NCBI GenBank assembly: GCA_016764835.1
Contig: JAESRD010000192.1
Coordinates: forward strand, 1-7,156
Length of the DNA stretch: 7,156 bases
Origin: Paracoccaceae bacterium
GTDB lineage: Bacteria; Pseudomonadota; Alphaproteobacteria; Rhodobacterales; Rhodobacteraceae
Direction: 5' to 3'
Below the pieces are notes generated by a model, which saw only the letters and a list, made by a program, of their open reading frames with translations, made no database searches and was not told the origin of the DNA. Position numbers and translations under genes: made by a program. This document shows positions 1 through 6,915 of the stretch, one piece after another (within the stretch, counting starts at the first letter, position 1; each line of letters opens with the position of its first letter).

Positions 1-74
1 CCCTGCGCCTCAAGCTGCGCGGCCAACGCACGCCCAAGCCCGCCGTTTCCACCCGAGATAACAGCAGTCTTCAT
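1..74 (-). CDS. Short-chain dehydrogenase/reductase, N-terminal part (cut by left edge)
   Basis: Only the first 24 codons are in the window. The translation begins MKTAVISGGNGGLGRALAAQ, which is beta-strand 1 plus the cofactor loop of a classical SDR; SGGNGGLG (residues 7-14) fits the TGxxxGxG dinucleotide motif with Ser for Thr. SDRs are NAD(P)-dependent oxidoreductases of alcohols and ketones; the catalytic Tyr-x-x-x-Lys lies outside the window, so the substrate class cannot be judged. The ATG (74-72) overlaps the TGA of the epimerase-like gene (73-71) as ATGA, so it is the fourth gene of the FMO operon and probably translationally coupled. A purine-rich GGCGGGA just upstream can serve as ribosome binding site. 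Confidence 0.8.
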   Translation of the reverse strand, partial: MKTAVISGGNGGLGRALAAQLEAQ

Positions 75-1000
75 AATCCCGCCTGACGCCGCCAAAGATC
101 AAAAACTTCGGCCGAGGCCAGCTCTGGCGTATAGCCGAACACGGATTTGAGCCTGTCATTGGCCAGCACCGGGCGATATTGCAAGAACCGGACCTGTTCT
201 GGCCCGTATTGCGACAGGCCCAGCGGCCGGGCCACGGCCAAGGCGGCCTTCATCGCCCAAGCAGGCAGGCGCATCACCGGTTTGTTCATCGCCGCTGCCA
301 GCGCGTCAATCGAGAGCCAGCCATCCCCGGCGACGTTGTAAATGCCGACCGGGCCATCCGTTGCGGCGCGTCTGACAATACGGGCAAGATCATGCGTCCA
401 AATAAAGACAAACGGGCTATCGCTGCCCTTGATGGCAATCAACCGTTTGCGGCGAAAAAGAGCAGTAATTTGATTATCGGTGCCCGCGCCGAGCACGGTG
501 CCGACACGCAACACGACCTGCTCTAAGTCAGGGTGCTGTTGCCGCGCGACCGCCAGTATTTCTTCAACCTGACGCTTATGGTCTGCATAGGGAAATTCCG
601 GATTTCCGCGACAGGGCGCGTCTTCGGTCAACGGCACCGGATTATCGGCGTGATAGCCGTAAGCCGCACCAGAGCTGGTAATCACCAGCCGCCGGACACC
701 CTGCGCCACGCAGGCGGCCAGCACGTTGCGTGTGCCGGTCACATCAACGGCAAAGGCCGCCTCGCGTGTCATCCCCGGCGGCGGTGTCACAATTGAGGCA
801 AGATGCACCACAACATCGGGGCGCACCTTGCCGATTATGGCATCAGGATCGGTGCCGGTCACATCCATGCGCTCGAACTGCACCTGTTCTGGCAGGTCTG
901 GACGCGCGAGATCAGTCACAACAATATCGTCGGGCGACAGCGCTGCGGTCAATGCACGGCCGACCATGCCCGCACCGCCTGTAATCAAAATACGCGTCAT
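71..1000 (-). CDS. NAD-dependent epimerase/dehydratase-like extended SDR
   Basis: A 309-residue protein of normal length for an extended SDR. Visible features: the Rossmann dinucleotide loop GGAGMVG (residues 8-14, the TGxxGxxG pattern); DVTG near residue 46; VVHLAS (64-69), the usual strand-4 motif; TSSGAAYG with the active-site Ser (109/110); and YADHK (Tyr138, Lys142), the catalytic YxxxK pair. These residues indicate a functional NAD(P)-dependent sugar-epimerase-like or hydroxy-ketone oxidoreductase. The exact substrate is not readable. The frame is open further upstream (to 1069), but the start at 1000 is chosen because MTRILITGG is the canonical first strand and because its ATG overlaps the TGA of the transporter gene (999-997) by ATGA. 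It also ends in an ATGA overlap with the next SDR. The context of FMO plus BASS transporter plus two SDRs suggests a catabolic or modification route rather than cell-wall sugar synthesis; that is inference. Confidence 0.88.
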   Translation of the reverse strand: MTRILITGGAGMVGRALTAALSPDDIVVTDLARPDLPEQVQFERMDVTGTDPDAIIGKVRPDVVVHLASIVTPPPGMTREAAFAVDVTGTRNVLAACVAQGVRRLVITSSGAAYGYHADNPVPLTEDAPCRGNPEFPYADHKRQVEEILAVARQQHPDLEQVVLRVGTVLGAGTDNQITALFRRKRLIAIKGSDSPFVFIWTHDLARIVRRAATDGPVGIYNVAGDGWLSIDALAAAMNKPVMRLPAWAMKAALAVARPLGLSQYGPEQVRFLQYRPVLANDRLKSVFGYTPELASAEVFDLWRRQAGL

Positions 1001-1893
1001 CGGCTCGCCACCGTGCGCGACATGATACTGGCCAGCGCCAGCCCCGATATCGCATGCCAAATGCCCCAAAACGCCGCGACAACCGCCATGCCGCCAAGTC
1101 CGCCGAAGAAGCCGAAGATCAAAACCAGCCCGAGACCAGAATTCTGGATGCCAGTCTCGATGGTCACCGCTCTGCGGTCAAACGGTGACAGGCCAGCGAG
1201 GGTCGCGGCCGCGTAGCCGCCAGCAAGACCCAGCGCGTTATGGATGACAACCAGCCCGGCAATGCCACCAGCGAAGCCCAGAAACAGCGTCCAGTTAGAG
1301 GCGAGAGCGATGATGACAAAGCCAATGAAAATCGCCATCGATATCCGTTGCAATGGCATCCGCAGTTTACTGGTCAAATCGGGGCGATAAGTGTTGAGCA
1401 TCACACCCAGAACGAGCGGCAGGATCAGCATAAGACTGACAGTGATCGCCATGCTGACGGGATCAATCACAGTCATGCGCAGGATTTCGGCTGAAGGGGC
1501 GTAGAGGCTGCCCCAGAATGCGATATTGAACGGGGTGAGCACAATCGCCGCCACGGTCGCAAAGGCGGTCATCGACACTGAAAGGGCTGCATTTCCACCC
1601 GCGCGATGCGTGATAAAGTTGGAGATGTTGCCGCCCGGACAGGCCGCCACGAGGATCAACCCCAAGGCAACAGAGGCCTGCGGTTTTGCTATGAGCACAA
1701 GCAGGAAGGTCAATGCGGGCAGTATAACAAACTGCGACGCCAGCCCGACAATTAGCGGTTTGGGCGCCTTGGCTAACAGTTTGAAATCGCGCGGCTTTAG
1801 ATCGATCGCGATTGAGAACATCACCACGGCAAGGATTGTGTTGAGCAGGGTCAGCGACCCGGCGGAGAAGTTTAGAATGGCGTCGTCGATCAT
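997..1893 (-). CDS. Bile acid:sodium symporter (BASS) family transporter
   Basis: A 298-residue, strongly hydrophobic inner-membrane protein with about nine to ten predicted membrane segments, the usual size for bacterial BASS proteins. Family hallmarks are present: ACPGGNISN (about residues 84-92), the conserved discontinuous-helix motif of the sodium/substrate site, and ETGIQNSGLG near residue 246, the second crossover motif. Known BASS proteins move bile acids, pantoate, pyruvate or other organic anions with sodium. Here the cargo is probably the substrate or product of the neighbouring monooxygenase and SDR enzymes, which is inferred from the operon only. GGGAG lies eight bases before the ATG. 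The start overlaps the FMO stop as ATGA (1893-1890) and the stop overlaps the next ATG the same way. There is no frame damage, in contrast to the gene before it. Confidence 0.92.
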   Translation of the reverse strand: MIDDAILNFSAGSLTLLNTILAVVMFSIAIDLKPRDFKLLAKAPKPLIVGLASQFVILPALTFLLVLIAKPQASVALGLILVAACPGGNISNFITHRAGGNAALSVSMTAFATVAAIVLTPFNIAFWGSLYAPSAEILRMTVIDPVSMAITVSLMLILPLVLGVMLNTYRPDLTSKLRMPLQRISMAIFIGFVIIALASNWTLFLGFAGGIAGLVVIHNALGLAGGYAAATLAGLSPFDRRAVTIETGIQNSGLGLVLIFGFFGGLGGMAVVAAFWGIWHAISGLALASIMSRTVASR

Positions 1894-3205
1894 GCTTTGC
1901 TCCCTCCCAATTTAACGATCCACTGGCTCACCGCCTTGCGGTAAGTCGCCTTGTCAACATAGTAGGCCATGCGCGGCAGGTCGATATAATCCATACCGCC
2001 GGTCGCGCGCTCAAAACCCTGCGCTTTGGTTTTTTGCAAGGCCTGCGCACCGTCGGTGCCAGCGCGCAGCCCCTTAATGTAGCGCACGACCATTTCTGCC
2101 TGTTCATGCCGCCCTTGCCAACCGAGGCCGGATGCCTCGACCATGCCAAGCACGAACAAATCGTCGCGTTCGGGGTGCATGCAGTTGAGGTAAAGATGCG
2201 GTGCTGCGCCTTGCCAGTTGAGATATTCATTATCAATAAACGGATAGTCAAGTTTGTAGCCCGTCGCGGCAAGGATCATGTCGTAATCCTCGGTCGCTCC
2301 ATCCTTGAAATGCACGGTCTTGCCGTCGAATCGCTCAATGTCGGCGCGGACTTTAATGTCGCCGTGACCGGCATGATAAAGCACCAGTGAATTCACCACA
2401 GGGTGGCTCTCATATAACTTGTAATCCGGCTTGGGAAATCCGTATTTTTGCGGGTTGCCCACGAACCATTTGAGGATTGTCCCATCGACGATCCGCTTGA
2501 GCGCCATGGGAAGTTTTACCGCACCGCCCAAACTGTCGGCCGGCTTGCCAAACACATATTTGGGCACAAAGTAATAGCCGCGTCGCATCGACAGATCACA
2601 TGACACGCCATGATGGATTGCATCCACGGCAATATCACAGCCGGAATTTCCAGCCCCGATAATCAACACGCGCTTGCCGTCAAACTGGCTTGCATAGCGG
2701 TACTGCGAAGAATGGATCAGCTCACCGCTGAAGTCGCCTTTGAAGCTGGGCATATTCGGCGTGCTCAGCGTGCCATTGGCGATCAACAGCCCAGAGAATT
2801 CTTCGACATGTTCGCCCGCATCATCGCGCCACGTGATCCGCCAGCCATCACGCGGGCCGCCCAACGGTGTACATGACAGCACCTCAGCGCCGAAATTGTA
2901 ATGTTTACAAAGATCAAAATGCTGCGCGAATTCTTGAAAATACAGCTTCATTTCGCGGTGTGAAGGATATTCTGCCACCTCGTCTCGCATGGGAAATCAG
3001 CGAACTCAGTCATTTTCTTGGACGAGATCAGGTGCGCCGTCTCATACATGGTCGAGCGCGGGCCGTCGATGTCCCACAAGCCGCCCACACCTGCGTTAAG
3101 CTCAAACCCCTGGAAGCCAACCCCCTGCTCGACAAGCAGCTTTGCCGCGGCCAGTCCCATCGGGCCCGCCCCGATCAGCGCAAGCCGACTATCCTTATTT
3201 CCCAT
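1890..3205 (-). CDS. Flavin-containing monooxygenase (class B FMO), single frameshift
   Basis: The gene is read in two frames. Codons from ATG 3205 give about 72 residues ending in DFP; from 2990 the next frame continues MRDEVAEYPSH for 366 residues. Restoring one base at 2991-2993 yields 438 residues, normal for a bacterial FMO. Across the join the protein shows the FAD loop GAGPMG (residues 12-17), GGLWD, the FMO signature FSGELIHSSQYR (about 159-170), the NADPH loop GAGNSG (about 184-189) and ATGYK (about 314), so all cofactor elements survive. FMOs use NADPH and oxygen to oxidise soft N or S atoms or to insert oxygen next to ketones; which applies here is unknown. The start is supported by GGGAGGG six bases upstream and by the glycine-motif spacing. 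Left unrepaired, the first frame stops at 2948 and the 366-residue piece lacks its FAD-binding loop. It is first in a four-gene operon, divergent from tetR. Sequence error, true mutation or ribosomal slippage are all possible. Confidence 0.88.
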
Positions 3206-3226
3206 AGCGCCCTCCCAGTGCTACCA

Positions 3227-3254
3227 CTTAACTTGAACAAATGTTCAACTTAAG
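3227..3254. promoter_or_regulatory. Candidate TetR operator (28-bp imperfect palindrome)
   Basis: The sequence is an inverted repeat centred between 3240 and 3241. The inner core TTGAACA-AA-TGTTCAA is perfect over 7-base arms, and the symmetry extends outward to CTTAA...TTAAG with one mismatched pair (3232/3249). In total 12 of 14 base pairs are symmetric. It sits in the short gap between the divergent FMO operon and the tetR gene, where TetR-family repressors normally bind, and its size fits a TetR dimer or pair of dimers. TTGAAC half-sites facing both ways also resemble -35 elements, so binding would be expected to block transcription in both directions. No convincing -10 box could be fixed for either side. 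Confidence 0.8.
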
Positions 3255-3267
3255 GCAAGATATTTTC

Positions 3268-3960
3268 ATGAAAGTCGTGCACCCCCCTGAAAAGAAGCGA
3301 AAAAGAGCCCCGTCAGCGCGCGCGTTGGCGACGAAACTGCGCGTATACGATGCGGCAGAAAAGGTGTTTGCGCAGCGCGGATACGATGGGGCAACGATCC
3401 GTGACATCGCCGCCGAGGCCGGAGAACCTGTCGGGACAATCCACCATCATGGCGGCGGCAAAAACGCCCTGTTTCATCGGATAGTTGCGCGCCGTGCCGA
3501 AACCCTATCACATGATCGTCTTGAGGCCCTCAAACAGGTTCAATCCGAGGGCGACCCTACCCTTGAACGTGTCCTTTCTGCCTTCATCCGCCCCTTTTCA
3601 GATTTAGCCGCCGCAGACCCGCGCTGGCGCGACTATGCCCGCCTTGTGGCCTTCGTGTCGGCTGATAGCCGTTGGCGTGATATCTCGACCGCGTGTTTCG
3701 ACCCCGTGGCAGAAGTGTTCGTGGACGAGATTGTCAAACTTCTGCCCGCGACATCCAGAAAACTGGTTGTGGAAGGGTTTGTCTATTCAGTCTCCGCCAT
3801 GCTCGCGCTGCTGACATCTCAAGATCGTATGGGCGCATTGGGCGCGGGACTAGAATTGGAAGGCAGCCAAACCGACAATCTCGTTCGCTTTTGTGCCGCA
3901 GGTTTTCGCGCGATTAGCCGAGAAAGCACAAAAAGCCTCCACGCCATTTTGGACACCTGA
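3268..3960 (+). CDS. TetR/AcrR-family transcriptional repressor
   Basis: A 230-residue protein. After a basic leader (KKRKR, residues 9-13) the N-terminal TetR DNA-binding domain spans roughly residues 20-70: YDAAEKVFAQRGYDGATIRDIA followed by the recognition-helix region AGEPVGTIHHHGGGKNALF. The remaining ~150 residues are the variable ligand-binding and dimerisation domain, with WRDYARL and WRDIS segments. The inducer is presumably a substrate or product of the divergent FMO/transporter/SDR operon (inference). An in-frame ATG at 3241 would add nine residues, but it lies inside the palindromic operator and has no ribosome binding site; the ATG at 3268 has an AAGG about twelve bases upstream and is preferred. 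Autoregulation through the palindrome at 3227-3254 is likely. The frame is intact. Confidence 0.92.
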   Translation: MKVVHPPEKKRKRAPSARALATKLRVYDAAEKVFAQRGYDGATIRDIAAEAGEPVGTIHHHGGGKNALFHRIVARRAETLSHDRLEALKQVQSEGDPTLERVLSAFIRPFSDLAAADPRWRDYARLVAFVSADSRWRDISTACFDPVAEVFVDEIVKLLPATSRKLVVEGFVYSVSAMLALLTSQDRMGALGAGLELEGSQTDNLVRFCAAGFRAISRESTKSLHAILDT

Positions 3961-4211
3961 GCGGCATCACGTTTCATAAAACAATCATTCATGCTAATTC
4001 TGCGTAAAAACAATGCGTTAACCATGAACAAGTGTACTAGCCGCTCTGCTGTCCGCAATTGCTGCTGTGCAGGAAAGATTTTGGCTCGTTTTTGGATGTT
4101 TTTGGGCTCTGGCGGTAAGCAGAAATGTGCCAGCACGCGACACCATCATGATCTGGGCGCTGAGCGGGCGGTACTGCGGTTCGTTTCTCGGGTATGATCC
4201 AACGGATATAG
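3961..4211. other. Intergenic stretch, no convincing gene
   Basis: This lies between the 3' ends of the convergent tetR and vWA-protein genes. Short open frames exist on both strands, but none has a ribosome binding site, family resemblance or consistent codon pattern. A hydrophobic run (VLAALLSAIAAV, from about 4032) after a nearby ATG (4024) resembles a signal peptide, but it is in a different frame from that ATG. The stretch is richer in A and T near 3975-4025. No clear terminator hairpin for tetR was found. Confidence 0.5.
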
Positions 4212-4245
4212 AAGCCCCAGCCTGCCATTGGGCGAACCGGGGCTT
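4212..4245 (-). terminator. Hairpin terminator of the vWA-protein gene
   Basis: A perfect 7-bp stem, AAGCCCC (4212-4218) with GGGGCTT (4239-4245), encloses a 20-base loop. It begins ten bases past the TAG of the minus-strand gene (4257-4255). Read on the minus strand the stem is followed by CTATAT rather than a clean U tract. On the plus strand it is followed by TGTCTTGTCT, so it may also stop transcripts from the tetR side. Confidence 0.6.
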
Positions 4246-4254
4246 GTCTTGTCT

Positions 4255-6361
4255 CTAATTGCCTTTGAGCAATGCCTCAAAGCGGCTGCGCAGTGCCGTT
4301 ATCTGCGCACTGTCCAGCGCCAAACTGGCAATCGCTGTATCGGCTGGTTTGAGGATATCGCCCGCGCGCGCGATGGTCGGCTCATTGCCCTTGTCATCAA
4401 CGCATAGCTCTTTGAGGCAACGTTGAAAAATGTCGGGATCAATGCCGGCGGATTTGAGCCAGTCATCAAACGCGCCGGTCAGCCCGCCATGCTTGGCAAT
4501 GCAGCACAGCAGGCCAACCAGACCATGCCCGCAACCGCCCGCGCCGCCGCCATTGTCGCCGTCCGTATTGCCGCCCGGATTACGCGGCTGATCGCCGCCC
4601 GCCCAGACAGAGCCAGTGCGCAACTGCTCGCGAGTAAAGGGATGGTCGCCCGCCTGCCCGGATACGCCACCTATAAAGCCCAGCCACATTAGCGGTCATT
4701 TGCCCGGTAAAGACGCCCTCGCCCTGATGCACAAAGATGACCTTTTTCACTGAGCCATTGGGCCGGGTCACATTTGCCGCCACCGAGGCAGAACCGCGCA
4801 ACGGCCCGCCATATTCAGTGATGATCACCTCCGACATCATACCCGCCCCCGGCGCGTGCCCGGTTTGGTCAAGCGATACCGCCATATGCAGATTGAATAG
4901 GTCTGCACAATCGCACTATAGGCGACGCCGTGCCCGCGCAGCTGCATTATCAGGCTCAGATAATACAGCAACATTTGGTTGTTATCGGCGGTAATATCGC
5001 CCAGCTGCGACGTTACACTGCTTAGGAACTTGCGGTAGGCCTTAACGTTCAGTTGCAATAAGAGATGCCAACGCCCCTCGCGCAGCGGCTTTGCGTCGGC
5101 GCTGACCAGCGGCAATGCGGCCCGCATGACCAGCGTAGGCCGTGGACCCTGAGTGCTCGAGCGACGGGTTTGCGGCAGCTTGCGCTGCGGTATAGACCTC
5201 GCCGCCGGGGGCTTCAAAAGCCATTTCGACAAGATAGGTAAAAGTCGCCAGCCCGACCGCCGTAATCTCGATATCGCTTTCGGTCACATCAAAGGGAATG
5301 CGGGCAAAGGGCGCGTCTGACGACAGCCTCCCTTCGGGGTCTAGGATGATGTCATTGTTGGAAATACCAGCAAGAATTTGCAGGTAGAACTTCTTCAATA
5401 CAAAGGTATCATCCTCGGTGAGCAGCCCTGTCATCAGGGCGTAGCCACCCGTGGTCCCGGCCAAGGCCTCTAGGGTGACAGGGTCAATCTGCGCGGCGGT
5501 GCCACGGCCAACGGCAAAGACGGTTTGGTCAACGACGCCGTCGGCGACCTCGGCCACAGACTTGCTGGCCGCGCCCTTGCCATCCGTCAGAACAATTATC
5601 GCCTTGTTGGTATAAGCGCCGCCCAAATTGTCCAGCTGGTTCTTGGCGAACTCAATGCCATCGCCGGTGGCAGTGGTGCCCATTGGTTGGGCGCATAGCT
5701 GTTGATCGCCGTGCGCAGCGCACTGGGGTCAGCCCCGCCCGATAGCGCCCCAGCCACTTGGGTTGCCATCAATGGCTGCGCATCTTGGTCATAAGTATTA
5801 GCCCCAAGACCGGTATCATCATAGGTGACATCGGCCATAATGCGCGACGCATCTTGCGGGACAGAAGCCTTGGTACGCCCCTCTGAAGTGACATCAAGCA
5901 TGCTACCAGAACGGTCAAACACCATTTGCACTGCTGCTGTCTCACGCGGGACGCAATCGCCGCTCAGTTTGATGTCAAAGACCTGCCCGCTCTCGACAAC
6001 CCTAACCTGCTCCGAGACACCAGCGGCGGCGCAATCATTCCGGATCCAAATACGGGCCAGGCGCACCGAGCCGCCTGCAAGATCAGAGACGACAAAAGGC
6101 AAACCGTCCACCGCAGAGGGGGCCACCCCGATCAAAGGTGACATCCAACCGGTAAATGTTGAACCCGCAGGCAATCGCTTCTTCGTTAAAGGGCGGCGTG
6201 GCAAAGAATTTAGCGACAAAATCATTAACGTCCTGTTGAAACTGACCCATGCGCGCAGCGGCATACCCGTCGGCGACAATCACCATATTCAATCGGTCTG
6301 CGGGGCTGCCGCCATCATGAACCTTAACAAGTCCAAAAATTGAACCATCAGAGGGACCCAT
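4255..6361 (-). pseudogene. Peptidase M64-like N-terminus plus vWA domain protein, five frame changes
   Basis: Six overlapping open frames read in order give one ~701-residue protein. The shifts fall near 6118-6129, 5684-5686, 5131-5158, 4893-4895 and 4649-4651, with net length 2107 = 3x702+1. Order: residues 1-80 resemble the start of a peptidase M64 domain (DRLNMVIVADGYAAA, FATPPF, FNIYRLDVT); about 145-330 is a vWA domain with MIDAS residues DRSGS (Asp codon 5916-5914), TATGDGI and VLTDG; then a beta-rich segment, an Ig-like part (MAVSLDQTGHAPGA, VTRPNGSV) and a Gly/Cys tail (GGCGH, LLCC, CLKELC). No HExxH zinc motif and no signal peptide are seen, so protease activity is doubtful; vWA suggests metal-dependent protein binding. 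ATG 6361 is preferred over GTG 6364, since AAGGA lies seven bases upstream of it. No in-frame stop occurs along the restored path, so this is either sequence error or very recent decay; the pseudogene label is provisional. Confidence 0.78.
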
Positions 6362-6393
6362 CACAGTATCCTTTCAAAAACTACTTTTAAAAT

Positions 6394-6429
6394 AAGAGCC
6401 GTGGACGAGCCAAAAATTTGCCGGCTCTT
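6394..6429 (-). terminator. Hairpin between the small gene and the vWA-protein gene
   Basis: A perfect 8-bp stem, AAGAGCCG with CGGCTCTT, encloses a 20-base loop and on the minus strand is followed by ATTTT. It lies 36 bases past the stop of the small upstream gene and 32 bases before the ATG of the vWA-protein gene, so it may end or reduce read-through. The loop contains a second GGCTC, allowing an alternative 5-bp pairing with the same GAGCC; a leader attenuator is therefore also possible. Confidence 0.5.
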
Positions 6430-6465
6430 GCTACGCAGAAAATAATCTTGATCCGCGCGTCGAGG

Positions 6466-6835
6466 TTACAAATCCCCTGACAATAGCTCTTTGGCAGCGC
6501 CGCCCCGTTTGTCCCGGCGCAACAGATGAAAACTTGCGACATCAGGCCCGCCAGGAACAACGATTGACAGCGCCTTTGGGGCTGAGGAATTGACCATTGT
6601 CAGCCCCCGAACGCCCAGCCCGGTGCGCACCTCTATCATCGGCGACAACACGGCTGCATCAATAATGCTCGCGTAAACGCACCCTGTTTTGGTCGCGCGT
6701 CTCCAGCCAATTACCAGCCTCTCTGCCGATTGCTGATAGATGTCGCGCCGGCGGGACTCGCATTGTAACACGTTGTTTTTGCAGCAGACGTGGTTTCCCG
6801 TCTGTGACGGAAAATGTTAAACGGATCGCAGTCAT
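6466..6835 (-). CDS. Small hypothetical protein, ~122 aa, single frameshift
   Basis: The family is not recognised. Codons from ATG 6835 read MTAIRLTFSVTDGKPRLLQK through GNWLETRDQ; after the AAAA run at 6690-6687 the sense continues in the next frame as TGCVYASIIDAAVL to SGDL and TAA at 6468-6466. Removing one A gives 369 bases, 122 residues and a stop, with no internal nonsense codon. The protein looks soluble and beta-rich, with basic patches (RRDKR) near the end and no signal peptide or membrane segment. It is followed on the same strand by the vWA-protein gene after about 100 bases and a hairpin, so the two may form one functional unit; that is inference from neighbourhood. The frame is open further upstream to 6928 (METVAYAIW at 6916), but that extension runs through an AT-rich promoter-like stretch, so the start at 6835 is preferred. 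Confidence 0.55.
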
Positions 6836-6863
6836 GTCGATCTCAAAATACAAATAAATAGTA

Positions 6864-6892
6864 ATAAAATATATTGAATTTAGTGCTGTCCA
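6864..6892 (-). promoter_or_regulatory. Possible sigma70-type promoter for the small gene
   Basis: On the minus strand TGGACA (6892-6887, five of six matches to TTGACA) is followed after 17 bases by TTTTAT (6869-6864, four of six to TATAAT). The surrounding 6841-6885 is the most AT-rich stretch of the window. A start near 6857 would leave a leader of about 20 bases before ATG 6835. This is pattern matching only. Confidence 0.35.
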
Positions 6893-6915
6893 GATAGCAT
6901 ATGCCACCGTTTCCA

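Noticed and set aside
179..2876. Several plus-strand open frames of 60-130 codons across the operon
   Set aside because: All lie antisense to well-supported minus-strand genes and show no family features; they are by-products of GC-rich coding sequence.
3241..3267. In-frame upstream ATG that would lengthen the TetR protein by nine residues
   Set aside because: It lies inside the palindromic operator, has no ribosome binding site, and the added residues are outside the TetR domain; the ATG at 3268 is a better start.
4024..4258. Possible small secreted or membrane protein (a signal-peptide-like VLAALLSAIAAV run after an ATG at 4024)
   Set aside because: It needs a base removed right after the third codon, has no ribosome binding site, and the continuing frame runs through the terminator hairpin to about 4258.
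4649..6129. Programmed ribosomal frameshifting in the vWA gene
   Set aside because: Shifts go in both directions, five times, and the -1 sites at 5684-5686 and 4893-4895 have no X XXY YYZ heptamer in phase; indels explain this better.
5596..6279. A separate 227-residue protein starting at 6279
   Set aside because: Its first ~50 residues are an out-of-frame reading of the M64-like segment and its last ~25 of the vWA segment; only the middle is real coding sense and belongs to the larger gene.
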